A stretch of 64,000 nucleotides of DNA from contig CAJTRG010000001.1 in NCBI GenBank assembly GCA_910578585.1, forward strand, positions 1-64,000, in the 5' to 3' direction. This DNA is from an uncultured Mailhella sp. GTDB taxonomy: Bacteria; Desulfobacterota; Desulfovibrionia; Desulfovibrionales; Desulfovibrionaceae. Position 1 is the stretch's first letter. The number at the start of each line of letters is the position of its first letter. The notes beneath the pieces were generated by a model that saw nothing but the letters and a program-made list of their open reading frames with translations, did no database searches and was not told the DNA's origin. A program made the position numbers and the translations under genes. Shown here piece by piece: positions 17,841-25,568 of the stretch.

Positions 17841-18610
17841 TAATTTTCTTCGGGATTTTGTACCCAATGTTGGAATTCCTGGTCAAAGCGCTCTTTAATG
17901 CTTGTCCATGATTCGCCTGTATGGAAATATTCATCAAGAGCATACAGGTGTGTGTCAATAAAATTCATAATGGTATCAGCGTTAATCAGCGCGTAATCCA
18001 AACCGGAACGGAAATTTTCCATGGCTTCAATAATATCCGGGTGATTGAAGTTTTCTTCCGGTGTATCGGCAACAATGGGTTGTCTGTATACTTTTTGATA
18101 CAGGATTTTTAAGTTGTTATATTCAATGTTGTCAATATGTTGAGAACGAATATAATTCAATAAATCCTGATGCAGGGAGTTAAAATCTGTGACAGCCTTA
18201 TAGGATTTTGTGTTTTTGAAAAACGGATCATAGGTGAACAGGGCAAAATATTCATCATATAAAAGCTTTTTAATTTTTATAAATGCATCCCTGTGATAAA
18301 GATATTTTTCAATATCCACATAGCTTTTACCGTCAATCACATCAATAAGACGCATTTTATGGTGCAAAAGCTCAGCATAAACACGTCCGGCACGGCGTTT
18401 TAACAAAATAATCAAAGTTTGCTGCGTGCTTCTGTACATAACAAAGCTGGCCACAAGACCAACAATACTGACAGAAAATACAGACACAGGTGCGCTTAAA
18501 AAGGCAAGATGGATATAGTCAATAGTTGCAAATGTGAAGTGCAGAATGCAAAAAGATGCAATAAAACAAATAGTTGCAAAATACACACAAAGGCTTTTAT
18601 AAAGTTTCAT
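17840..18610 (-). CDS. Membrane protein of unknown function
   Basis: This 256-residue protein is not recognised. It has two N-terminal transmembrane helices (about 8-28 and 38-58) and then a mostly helical, charged cytoplasmic region (70-256) with no known motif. Several Tyr/Asp-rich segments (KSYVDIEKYLYHRDAF, YDEYFALFTYDPFF) and an acidic tail (NPEEN) are visible. It sits between nadD and rnc on the same strand, bounded by terminators on both sides (18643-18662 and 17811-17840), so it is a single-gene unit. Confidence 0.6.
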   Translation of the reverse strand: MKLYKSLCVYFATICFIASFCILHFTFATIDYIHLAFLSAPVSVFSVSIVGLVASFVMYRSTQQTLIILLKRRAGRVYAELLHHKMRLIDVIDGKSYVDIEKYLYHRDAFIKIKKLLYDEYFALFTYDPFFKNTKSYKAVTDFNSLHQDLLNYIRSQHIDNIEYNNLKILYQKVYRQPIVADTPEENFNHPDIIEAMENFRSGLDYALINADTIMNFIDTHLYALDEYFHTGESWTSIKERFDQEFQHWVQNPEEN

Positions 18611-18642
18611 TTTTCACCAGTAATACAAAGAAATTAAACACA

Positions 18643-18666
18643 AAAAGGCAGATCAAGTCTGCGCTT
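18643..18666 (-). terminator. Terminator after nadD
   Basis: On the minus strand GCAGA, loop CTTGA, TCTGC (18648-18662) is followed by CTTTTTG. It lies 55 bp after nadD and just ahead of the membrane protein start. Confidence 0.7.
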
Positions 18667-18717
18667 CTTATGTACGGTAAAGAATGTGCTTTGTAAAGGA
18701 AAATTATAAAAAAATTT

Positions 18718-19413
18718 TTAATTCCAGTATTTTTTAATAATTTCTTGTTCTTTATCAAGGAAACTGATCACATCATCATGCACAAGCCCTTTGATATTGC
18801 GTTTACGACTCCAGTGTTTGCGAATGGAGGTAGCGTCAATTTCAAGGGTGGGAATACTGATAAAGGTGCAAATACATTGATCTTCAAGAAAAAGTTTTAC
18901 TTTTTTCTGTTTTGTAAGAGGCAGGGAGGAATTTTCTTCTGAAATGGTGCAGTGGCTCCAATAATCCTGCGCAATTTGATAAAAATCCTTGGCAGTTTTT
19001 CCAAGCCTTGCCACAACAATGAGATTGGCAAGTGTGTGCAGGGTCAGTCCATTATGCCAGGTGGGAAGATTTTTGAAATCTTCAATACCCATGAGAAAAT
19101 AGGGAATGGCCTCGGGATGCATTTTTTTCCACTCTGTCAAAATTATGTCAGTATAAGAAAGACCGCAAATATTTTCTTCAATTCTGTTGATGTGAATAAA
19201 ATCAAGATGTTGAATGGATTTTTCAATACATTGTATACGCAGTTCAAAAGGGAGTAGTCCCTCTTTTTGGGGATGGTTATAGGATACCAAAAGATCAATG
19301 GCATCAAGTTCCAATTCTTCGGCAATTTCAATGGCATGGCGTAAGTGCCCAATATGAAAGGGGTTAAATGCCCCTCCCATAATGCCGACTTTTTTATTTG
19401 CGAATTTGTCCAT
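18718..19413 (-). CDS. nadD: Nicotinate-nucleotide adenylyltransferase
   Basis: This 231-residue enzyme makes deamido-NAD from nicotinate mononucleotide and ATP. It has the nucleotidyltransferase motif GGAFNPFHIGHLRHA near the N terminus, and ATSIRKHW (the ISxxxxR-type motif) near the C terminus. Its start lies inside the last 20 bp of proA, so the two are translationally coupled. The nadD-proA pairing is common in bacteria, often with obgE or rsfS nearby, which are not seen here. Confidence 0.92.
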   Translation of the reverse strand: MDKFANKKVGIMGGAFNPFHIGHLRHAIEIAEELELDAIDLLVSYNHPQKEGLLPFELRIQCIEKSIQHLDFIHINRIEENICGLSYTDIILTEWKKMHPEAIPYFLMGIEDFKNLPTWHNGLTLHTLANLIVVARLGKTAKDFYQIAQDYWSHCTISEENSSLPLTKQKKVKLFLEDQCICTFISIPTLEIDATSIRKHWSRKRNIKGLVHDDVISFLDKEQEIIKKYWN

Positions 19414-20656
19414 TTCCGTACACTACAAATTTGGTTGTGGTTAATTCTTCAACGCCCATGGGCCCGTAGGCATGCATTTTTGTTGTGCTGATGCCAATTT
19501 CCGCTCCAAGTCCCAGTTCTCCGCCATCATTAAAACGTGAAGAAGCATTCACTGCCACCATGGCAGCATCAGCTTCGCGCAGGAAGCGCTGGGCATGTTC
19601 ATAATTGTTGGTGCAAATAACTTCGGTGTGATGAGAGCCGTATTTGTGAATATAATCAAGGGCTTCGTCCAGAGAATTGACTATAAGGCAAACCATTTGC
19701 AGGGCGCCGAATTCTTTGCCTTTATGTTCCTCCTGAATGGGTTTTGCCAGTTTTTTGAATAGAGGCAGACTTTTTTCACAGGCAAAAATTTCTACATTCT
19801 TTTCAGCAAGTTTTTCTTCTAAAAGAGGAATAAATTTTTCTGCAATGGCACTGTGGACAAGCACGCCTTCAAGGGCATTGCAAACACCTGTTCTTTGGGT
19901 TTTTGCATTAAAAATAATTTCCACTGTTTTTGCAAAATCAGCGCTTTCATCTGCAAAAAGATGCGGTACCCCCTTATCGTGTTTGAGCACGGGCATGGTG
20001 GCATGGCTGGCAATGGACTGCACCATTTTTTCGCCGCCGCGGGGTATCATTACATCAATAAATTGAGAAAGTTTGCAAAGTTCATAAATACTTTCGTGTT
20101 CTGTGTTTTCAATGCATTGAACAATTTCTTTGCAGAAGCCGTTCTTTGTGAGGGCTTCCTGAATAAGCTTTGTCAAAAGAATATTGGAATTGTATGCTTC
20201 AGAGCCTCCGCGCAAAATAACAGCATTGCCGGCTTTCAGGCATAAAATTGCCGCGTCAATGGTCACATTGGGGCGAGATTCATAGATCATGGCAATAACG
20301 CCAAGGGGCACACGCATTTTGCCGACTAAAAGGCCATTAGGGATCTGCCATTGCTTATCCATGGCCCCGATAGGGTCAGGCCGCTGTGCGATGAAAATGC
20401 ATGCATCCGCCATGCCCTGAATAATTTTTTCTGTCAGAGTCAGCCTGTCAATTTTCGGCAAAGATAAATTATTTTCCTTTGCTTTTGCAATATCAAGAGC
20501 ATTTGCAGCAAGAATTTCCTGTTTCTTTTCTATGAGAATTTGCGCAAGAGCAGTAAGGGCGGTATTTTTTAGTTCTGGGCTTGCTTTGGCAATTTCACGG
20601 GAAGCCTGTTTGGCGTTTTGTGCAATTTTGTAAATTTGTGTTGAGAGATTTTCCAT
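19394..20656 (-). CDS. proA: Gamma-glutamyl phosphate reductase
   Basis: This 420-residue proline-biosynthesis enzyme reduces gamma-glutamyl phosphate to glutamate semialdehyde with NADPH. It shows the aldehyde dehydrogenase fold, DVMIPRGGEKMVQSI and the catalytic cysteine in TQRTGVCNALEG. Family length is normal (417 aa in E. coli). proB is not adjacent. A well-formed promoter lies upstream (20702-20730), so proA-nadD is a two-gene operon. Confidence 0.95.
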   Translation of the reverse strand: MENLSTQIYKIAQNAKQASREIAKASPELKNTALTALAQILIEKKQEILAANALDIAKAKENNLSLPKIDRLTLTEKIIQGMADACIFIAQRPDPIGAMDKQWQIPNGLLVGKMRVPLGVIAMIYESRPNVTIDAAILCLKAGNAVILRGGSEAYNSNILLTKLIQEALTKNGFCKEIVQCIENTEHESIYELCKLSQFIDVMIPRGGEKMVQSIASHATMPVLKHDKGVPHLFADESADFAKTVEIIFNAKTQRTGVCNALEGVLVHSAIAEKFIPLLEEKLAEKNVEIFACEKSLPLFKKLAKPIQEEHKGKEFGALQMVCLIVNSLDEALDYIHKYGSHHTEVICTNNYEHAQRFLREADAAMVAVNASSRFNDGGELGLGAEIGISTTKMHAYGPMGVEELTTTKFVVYGNGQIRK

Positions 20657-20701
20657 TGTATTTTGCCTTTGTTACAAGTTTGTCAATTTAAATTTTTCTA
20701 T

Positions 20702-20730
20702 ATTATAAAGATGTTAGCCCTTTTTTGCAA
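20702..20730 (-). promoter_or_regulatory. Sigma-70 promoter for proA-nadD
   Basis: On the minus strand TTGCAA (20725-20730) and TATAAT (20702-20707) are 17 bp apart, a near-consensus arrangement about 45 bp before the proA ATG. Confidence 0.7.
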
Positions 20731-20842
20731 TACAAAAATAAAGAATTTCTAATTTTTAGCTTGTGCGTTTTCCAAAAAGGGGCTAAGTATAGTAATACAA
20801 AAAAGTTAATTACGTTTTGTGTAATATTCCTAAGGAGATACT

Positions 20843-21571
20843 ATGGCCGAAAAGAAAAAAACATCTGAGGTAAAACAACCTGAACTTGTTAATGAAAAAG
20901 AGTATCAAAGCCCCTATACTGGTTCTGCAGAAGATTTATTGAAAGAAATGCAGCAGGAAATTTCTCCTGAAGCAACGCCGTTATGGCAATATATTAATGA
21001 TAATGCTCCGAAAATTGCAGCTATTGTTATTTCACTGGTTGTGCTTATTGGTGGCTATACCTTTTACAGCGGATACCGTGAAGGAAAAATTGACGATGCA
21101 AAAACGCAATTGGCCCGCATTGTTTCTAAAAATGACAGCGCACAAATTTTGGCAGAACTGGAACAATTCAAAGCTGGGGCTCCTTCTGAACTTCGTCTTG
21201 CCACAGAACTTGAAATTGCTCGTTTTGCCAGTGAACAACGTGATTTCGCCAAAGCTGAAGAAGCATATCGCTATGTAATGCAGGAAGAAAAATATTCCGC
21301 CCTTGGCATTACTGCGGCGATGAATACAGCTGGAATTGCTGCACATCAGGGCAAATATGAAGATGCAATCAAAATTTATGAAGATATTGTTTCTCATTGT
21401 CCAAAAGATGTGCAATCTGTTGTGTATTTTCAAATTGGCGAAATGGCAGAACAAACAGGCAATGCTGATAAGGCCGTCAAAGCATATCAGGACGGTATCA
21501 ATTTATTTGAAAATATCAATGCAACAGATGTTATTTTTTATCAAAACCGTATAAAAGAACTCTCTAAATAG
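20843..21571 (+). CDS. TPR-containing inner-membrane protein
   Basis: This 242-residue protein has a charged cytoplasmic N terminus (1-52), one transmembrane helix (about 53-72, IAAIVISLVVLIGGYTFYSGY) and a periplasmic region of tetratricopeptide-like helices (about 80-240, for example AIKIYEDIVSHCPKDVQSVVYFQIGEMAEQTGNADKAVKAYQDGI). The layout resembles YfgM/ancillary SecYEG translocon proteins. Start chosen from the AAGGAG site 7 bp upstream. It lies 28 bp before a regulator-like gene on the same strand, so the two are probably one operon. Confidence 0.8.
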   Translation: MAEKKKTSEVKQPELVNEKEYQSPYTGSAEDLLKEMQQEISPEATPLWQYINDNAPKIAAIVISLVVLIGGYTFYSGYREGKIDDAKTQLARIVSKNDSAQILAELEQFKAGAPSELRLATELEIARFASEQRDFAKAEEAYRYVMQEEKYSALGITAAMNTAGIAAHQGKYEDAIKIYEDIVSHCPKDVQSVVYFQIGEMAEQTGNADKAVKAYQDGINLFENINATDVIFYQNRIKELSK

Positions 21572-21599
21572 GGCTTTTCAAGGCCAAGCAGGCTATTTT

Positions 21600-23180
21600 A
21601 TGGCAAAAACTCCAGACAACTTTCGGGACTATCTTGAAACCCTAAGAATAATGGCGTCTTACCTTGGACCACAACGTTCTTTTCGTTCCAATTTAGAGTT
21701 TTTTTTACAACTCTTAACCAAACGACATAATTTTATGCGTGCCCACTTGGTTCTTTTTGAACCGGAAACAGGGCTCTTACGTTTACGCCATGCATATTCT
21801 TCCCAGGAAGTCAATGAAGTCACCTATTCCCCCGGGGTGGGTGTGACTGGGCAAGTTTTTGCAACAGGAAAACCAATTATTGTTGATAAACTTAAAGATG
21901 ATAAACATTTTTTAAGTCTTCTCTTCAATCGCACTGATGAGGAAATGGAAAAACTCGCCTTTATTTCTGTGCCTGTTTTATCCCCGGTTGAAGCAAATCC
22001 CATGACCGCACGGGATATTTTAGGAACTCTCAATGTGGATACCATGGGCGGAGACAGAGATGATTTAGAGTGGCGCTGCCTGTTTCTGGAAGTGGTTGCA
22101 TCCCTTATTGGTAATGGTTCTGCATACTTACAGGAAGAACTTTCCCGTTTGTGGCGTCTTGATTCAGCTTCAACGCTTATGCAGGAAGACGAGGGCGATT
22201 ATTTTCTGTTTTCAAAGATTATGCGCCACCTGGTTGAGCAGGCAAGCCACTTGGCACAGGGCAGAGCTCCTATTTTACTCATTGGGGAGAATGGGGTTGG
22301 CAAGGAATTTTTAGCCAGACGCATTTATAAGGCAAGTTCAAGAAAAGAAATGCCCTTTGTCAGTTGTTATTTAGCCACACTTTCAGAAGAAAAAATGCTT
22401 GCCGAACTTGTGGGCTATCAAAAGGGCGCTTTTGCCGGAGCTGTGCAAACGCAAAAAGGCCTTTTTGAACAGGCACAATACGGCACAATTTTCCTTGACT
22501 GCGTGGAATATTTAACCAAAGAAGCACAGGAAGCACTTTTGCATTTATTGCAGGAACATGAACTTTGCCGCTTGGGCGGTACGCCTTTTAATTGTGATGT
22601 GCGGGTAGTTGCTTCAACCTGCGTCTCTTTGGAACAGCTTGTTCAGGAAGGAAAATTCTTAAAAGAACTCTATGTTCGTTTGAATTTGTATAATTTGTAT
22701 GTTCCGCCCCTTCGGGAACGCCGTGAAGATATTATTCCGCTGGCTGAACATTTTCTTTCTCAAATTGCAGAACAGGAAAATTCTGCTGCGGGACAAAATT
22801 CAGGGCAGACAGAAAAGCTTGTTAAAAGAATATCTTATCCTGCTTTGCAATTGCTCACTCAATATTATTGGCCGGGCAATATTCCTGAACTGAAAAAATG
22901 TATGGAAGCAGCCGCGCAAAACTGTTCTGACCAGGTAATCAGGGCAGGGGATTTGCCTCCAAGTCTGCAAACAGCTGAAAGCACGGACACAGAAAATGAA
23001 CTGTCACTTGGTGATGCAGTAGCCCGTTTTGAAAAAGAAATGATCGTGGACGCCCTTGTCAAAGCCAGCGGAAATGTGCTCAAGGCTGCAAAAATTCTAA
23101 AAAGCAGTTACCGTATTGTCAATTATAAGGTCAAAAAATATAATATTGACCCACGGCATTTTACCGTCAGAAAAGTATAA
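21600..23180 (+). CDS. Enhancer-binding-protein-like regulator with degenerate AAA+ domain
   Basis: This 526-residue protein has the NifA/NorR layout: an N-terminal GAF-like sensor (about 20-175), an AAA+ sigma-54 activator domain (about 195-435) and a C-terminal Fis-type helix-turn-helix (about 470-515). Walker A GENGVGKE (229-236) is intact. The sigma-54 contact loop reads GAFAGA (276-281) instead of GAFTGA. Walker B is FLDC (C301 in place of Glu), the sensor-I Asn is Cys341, and the sensor-II Arg of PGNxREL is Pro429. It probably cannot hydrolyse ATP or open sigma-54 promoters normally; it may have become a DNA-binding repressor or partner. Signal is unknown. Confidence 0.85.
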   Translation: MAKTPDNFRDYLETLRIMASYLGPQRSFRSNLEFFLQLLTKRHNFMRAHLVLFEPETGLLRLRHAYSSQEVNEVTYSPGVGVTGQVFATGKPIIVDKLKDDKHFLSLLFNRTDEEMEKLAFISVPVLSPVEANPMTARDILGTLNVDTMGGDRDDLEWRCLFLEVVASLIGNGSAYLQEELSRLWRLDSASTLMQEDEGDYFLFSKIMRHLVEQASHLAQGRAPILLIGENGVGKEFLARRIYKASSRKEMPFVSCYLATLSEEKMLAELVGYQKGAFAGAVQTQKGLFEQAQYGTIFLDCVEYLTKEAQEALLHLLQEHELCRLGGTPFNCDVRVVASTCVSLEQLVQEGKFLKELYVRLNLYNLYVPPLRERREDIIPLAEHFLSQIAEQENSAAGQNSGQTEKLVKRISYPALQLLTQYYWPGNIPELKKCMEAAAQNCSDQVIRAGDLPPSLQTAESTDTENELSLGDAVARFEKEMIVDALVKASGNVLKAAKILKSSYRIVNYKVKKYNIDPRHFTVRKV

Positions 23181-23202
23181 TGTAACTTGTTTTATTAAAT
23201 TT

Positions 23203-23276
23203 TCTTGGGGGGAATTATTCCCCCAAAACCCCCTTAACGCAAATCCGTTATGAGTTTACACTCTTAACGGATTTGT
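23203..23276 (+). repeat. Type-2 two-hairpin repeat, copy C
   Basis: Hairpin 1 is GGGGGAAT-T-ATTCCCCC (23208-23224). Hairpin 2 pairs AAATCCGTTA (23241-23250) with TAACGGATTT (23265-23274). It starts about 20 bp after the regulator stop codon and may also serve as its terminator. It sits immediately before type-1 copy C. Confidence 0.75.
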
Positions 23277-23315
23277 TTTATTCGTAATTTTAAAATATTT
23301 CCAAAAGATAAAAAA

Positions 23316-23566
23316 ATTATTTTAAAAATTTTTGTAAAGGGGTGCAGGGGCTTTTTTACATATTGTTGGCATGGCGAAGCCATAAAAAGCCTACAATATG
23401 TTATAAAAGTTCTCGTCCTCGAAAAATCAAACCTAAAGGGGATTACTTGATTTTCGGGGGAAGAAACTTTTACAGTCACCGGAATGGCGGCGAAGCCGTT
23501 TCTGTTACGCCGGGTTTGCGAGGCTTACAGAAATGGACAGCAGAGCTAAAGTTTTTCCCCTGCAAA
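23316..23566 (+). repeat. Type-1 fold-back repeat, copy C (long form)
   Basis: Outer arms are TGCAGGGG (23343-23350) and CCCCTGCA (23557-23564). The long module carries stem ACATATTGT/ACAATATGT around the ATGGC-GAA-GCCAT hairpin. Then come CGGC-GAA-GCCG and TTTCTGT/ACAGAAA. Compared with copy B every difference in these arms is matched on the partner arm. It fills the space between two converging genes. Confidence 0.88.
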
Positions 23567-23592
23567 AATCTCAATAATTAATGGAAATGCTT

Positions 23593-24897
23593 TTATAATT
23601 TTGCAATAGGAAGATGATTGAGATCTTGCGGGTCATAAGGGGATTTATGTTCCTGCTTCATGTGCCAGGCAGCACTCGTTATGCCTTCAGCTCCAAATTT
23701 TATCGTCCGTTTTCCATAGCGTTTGTTGATTGTATCAAGGGCATGCATAAGCTGCTCCGTTTCCTGTTCTTCCTTTTCATGGAGCAGAGAAAAGAGGTTT
23801 TGCTGTACCTTGTGGGCAGGCAAAATCCCATAAAACATTATGCCGGCCTTCATATAAAAATACTGTTCCTTATAAATTTGCTGCAAGAGCTCTTTAGCTA
23901 TGGGCAGCATGGCTTTGGTATCGTTTAAGGGGTAGGGGAAATTGGCATTTATGGTGTTTCGATACGGATTTTCCGCATGGGGAGAGGTGCGGATATGCAC
24001 GCACATGCCGGACGCCGCAAGATTATTATGCCGCAGGCGTTCAGCGCCGCGCACAGTAAAGGAAGAAACAGCCTCTAGAAGTTCCTGAAAACTTTGGATG
24101 CGCTGCCCAAAGGAACGGGAACAAACAAGGCTTTTGGGCGTGTCGGAAAATTCTATGTCAATGCAGGAAACACCGTGCAGTTCGCGCAGGGTTTTGAGCC
24201 CTGAAATGGTGAAATTCTTTTGTATCCATTCTTCAGGAGTATTTTTATATTCATAGGCAGTTTTTATGGAATATTTGAGCAGTTTTTCATTTTGTCTTCT
24301 GCCTATGCCCCAAATTTCCTGTACAGGAATTTTTTTCAAAATTTCATCAAAATCTTCTTGTTCCGGATGCAGGATGCAAATGCCATTTTCCTTTTTCGCC
24401 ATATGATTAGCGAGTTTTGCCAGTGTTTTGCTGGGGGCAATGCCAATGGAACAGGTAATGCCCACCCATTTTTGGATACGTTTACGCAAAAGCTTTGCAA
24501 TTTCAAGGTGATTTTGGGAAAGACTGCCTTCCAGGAGGCAAAATGCCTCGTCAATGGAATAGGGTTCGCAGGGACAGGTTTCTTCAATAATTTGCATCAC
24601 CCGCGCGGAAATATCGCCGTACAAAGCATAATTGGAGGAAAACACCGCAACATGATGGGCTTTCAAAAAGGAACGGATTTTATATTCCGGTTCGCCCATG
24701 GGAATGCCCAGCTCCTTGGCTCTTTTGGAACGAGCGACTATACAGCCGTCGTTGTTGGAAAGCACGACAATGGGTTTGTCTTTTAAATCAGGACGGAATA
24801 ACTCTTCACAGGAAGCATAAAAATTATTGCAGTCCACAAGAGCCCAGAGCGTATCCGGCTTGATAAGATTTTTATATTTTTCTGAAATGGCTGGCAT
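23593..24897 (-). CDS. umuC: DNA polymerase V catalytic subunit UmuC
   Basis: This 434-residue Y-family translesion polymerase has WALVDCNNFYASCEELFRP near the N terminus (metal-binding Asp and the steric-gate region), SIDEAF (catalytic DE), and the little-finger domain with a UmuC-type C terminus. Length is close to E. coli UmuC (422 aa). It starts 9 bp after the umuD stop, so the pair is an operon. Function: bypass of damaged template bases, with processed UmuD', at the cost of mutations. Confidence 0.95.
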   Translation of the reverse strand: MPAISEKYKNLIKPDTLWALVDCNNFYASCEELFRPDLKDKPIVVLSNNDGCIVARSKRAKELGIPMGEPEYKIRSFLKAHHVAVFSSNYALYGDISARVMQIIEETCPCEPYSIDEAFCLLEGSLSQNHLEIAKLLRKRIQKWVGITCSIGIAPSKTLAKLANHMAKKENGICILHPEQEDFDEILKKIPVQEIWGIGRRQNEKLLKYSIKTAYEYKNTPEEWIQKNFTISGLKTLRELHGVSCIDIEFSDTPKSLVCSRSFGQRIQSFQELLEAVSSFTVRGAERLRHNNLAASGMCVHIRTSPHAENPYRNTINANFPYPLNDTKAMLPIAKELLQQIYKEQYFYMKAGIMFYGILPAHKVQQNLFSLLHEKEEQETEQLMHALDTINKRYGKRTIKFGAEGITSAAWHMKQEHKSPYDPQDLNHLPIAKL

Positions 24898-24906
24898 TTT
24901 GGGCAG

Positions 24907-25326
24907 TTATTGAACTTTATGGATAGCGTAGGTCACCACGCCCCAGATATAAACATGTTCTTTATGGGTAATGTCAAATTCCGGATAGTCAGGATTTTCA
25001 GGCGCAAGCACCACTTGATGCGGGCGGCGCAAAAGGCGTTTTACAGTGAGTTCTCCGTCGATAACTGCAATCACAATTTTATTATGGCTGGCTTCAATGG
25101 AACGATCAACAATGAGCAGATCTCCATCATAAATGCCCGCACCAAGCATGGATTCGCCGTGGGCTTTCAGGAAAAAGGTTGCACTTTTATTTCTGACTAA
25201 AAATTCATGCAAATTGATTTTTTTATCAATATAATCATCAGCAGGAGAGGGAAAACCTGCCTGCACGCTGGCAAGATACAGGGGCAGACAGTCCTCTTTG
25301 GCAGGAATTGCTGTATCGTTTGCCAT
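24907..25326 (-). CDS. umuD: DNA polymerase V accessory protein UmuD
   Basis: This 139-residue S24-family protein has cleavage site A23-G24 (SVQAGFPSPADD), the nucleophile Ser in GESMLGAG and general-base Lys in ELTVKRL. The open frame reaches 41 codons further upstream. The ATG at 25326 was preferred because it gives exactly the length of E. coli UmuD and 23 residues before the cut site. It also leaves a 33-nt leader after the promoter at 25366-25394; the next ATG (25359) would sit on the transcription start. RecA-stimulated self-cleavage is expected from the family. Confidence 0.9.
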   Translation of the reverse strand: MANDTAIPAKEDCLPLYLASVQAGFPSPADDYIDKKINLHEFLVRNKSATFFLKAHGESMLGAGIYDGDLLIVDRSIEASHNKIVIAVIDGELTVKRLLRRPHQVVLAPENPDYPEFDITHKEHVYIWGVVTYAIHKVQ

Positions 25327-25365
25327 GCCGATCAATTCTAACTTATGAGAAATTTTCATGTTCTT

Positions 25366-25394
25366 TTTATACAAAAGTGCCAAAAAATGGTCAA
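25366..25394 (-). promoter_or_regulatory. Promoter for umuDC
   Basis: On the minus strand TTGACC (25389-25394) and TATAAA (25366-25371) are spaced 17 bp. No E. coli-type (CTGT-N8-ACAG) or Bacillus-type (GAAC-N4-GTTC) LexA site overlaps it, so the SOS operator, if any, is of another type. Confidence 0.65.
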
Positions 25395-25568
25395 GAAATA
25401 AAAGGTTTTTGGGAAGAGGAAAACAGGGATAAAATTGCGTATTAATCAAGTTATTCTTAGGTTTAATTGCTGGACTTTTTCTGAAAAATGTATATACTCA
25501 TTCCGTTGTATCTAAGTATAAAAATGAATGAGTTTAGCTTATTTTGTTAACATTTTGGAGAATAAAAA

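Noticed and set aside
17806..17958. 51-codon N-terminal extension of RNase III
   Set aside because: It overlaps the preceding membrane protein gene and a terminator, and its residues do not resemble any RNase III N terminus.
24220..24786. 188-codon open frame on the plus strand
   Set aside because: It lies antisense within umuC, has a Phe/Cys-rich composition typical of reverse-frame translation and no ribosome binding site.
25440..25520. E. coli-type LexA box near TGTATATACTCA upstream of umuD and the RND operon
   Set aside because: The second half does not match ACAG and it lies outside the umuD promoter, so it was not called.
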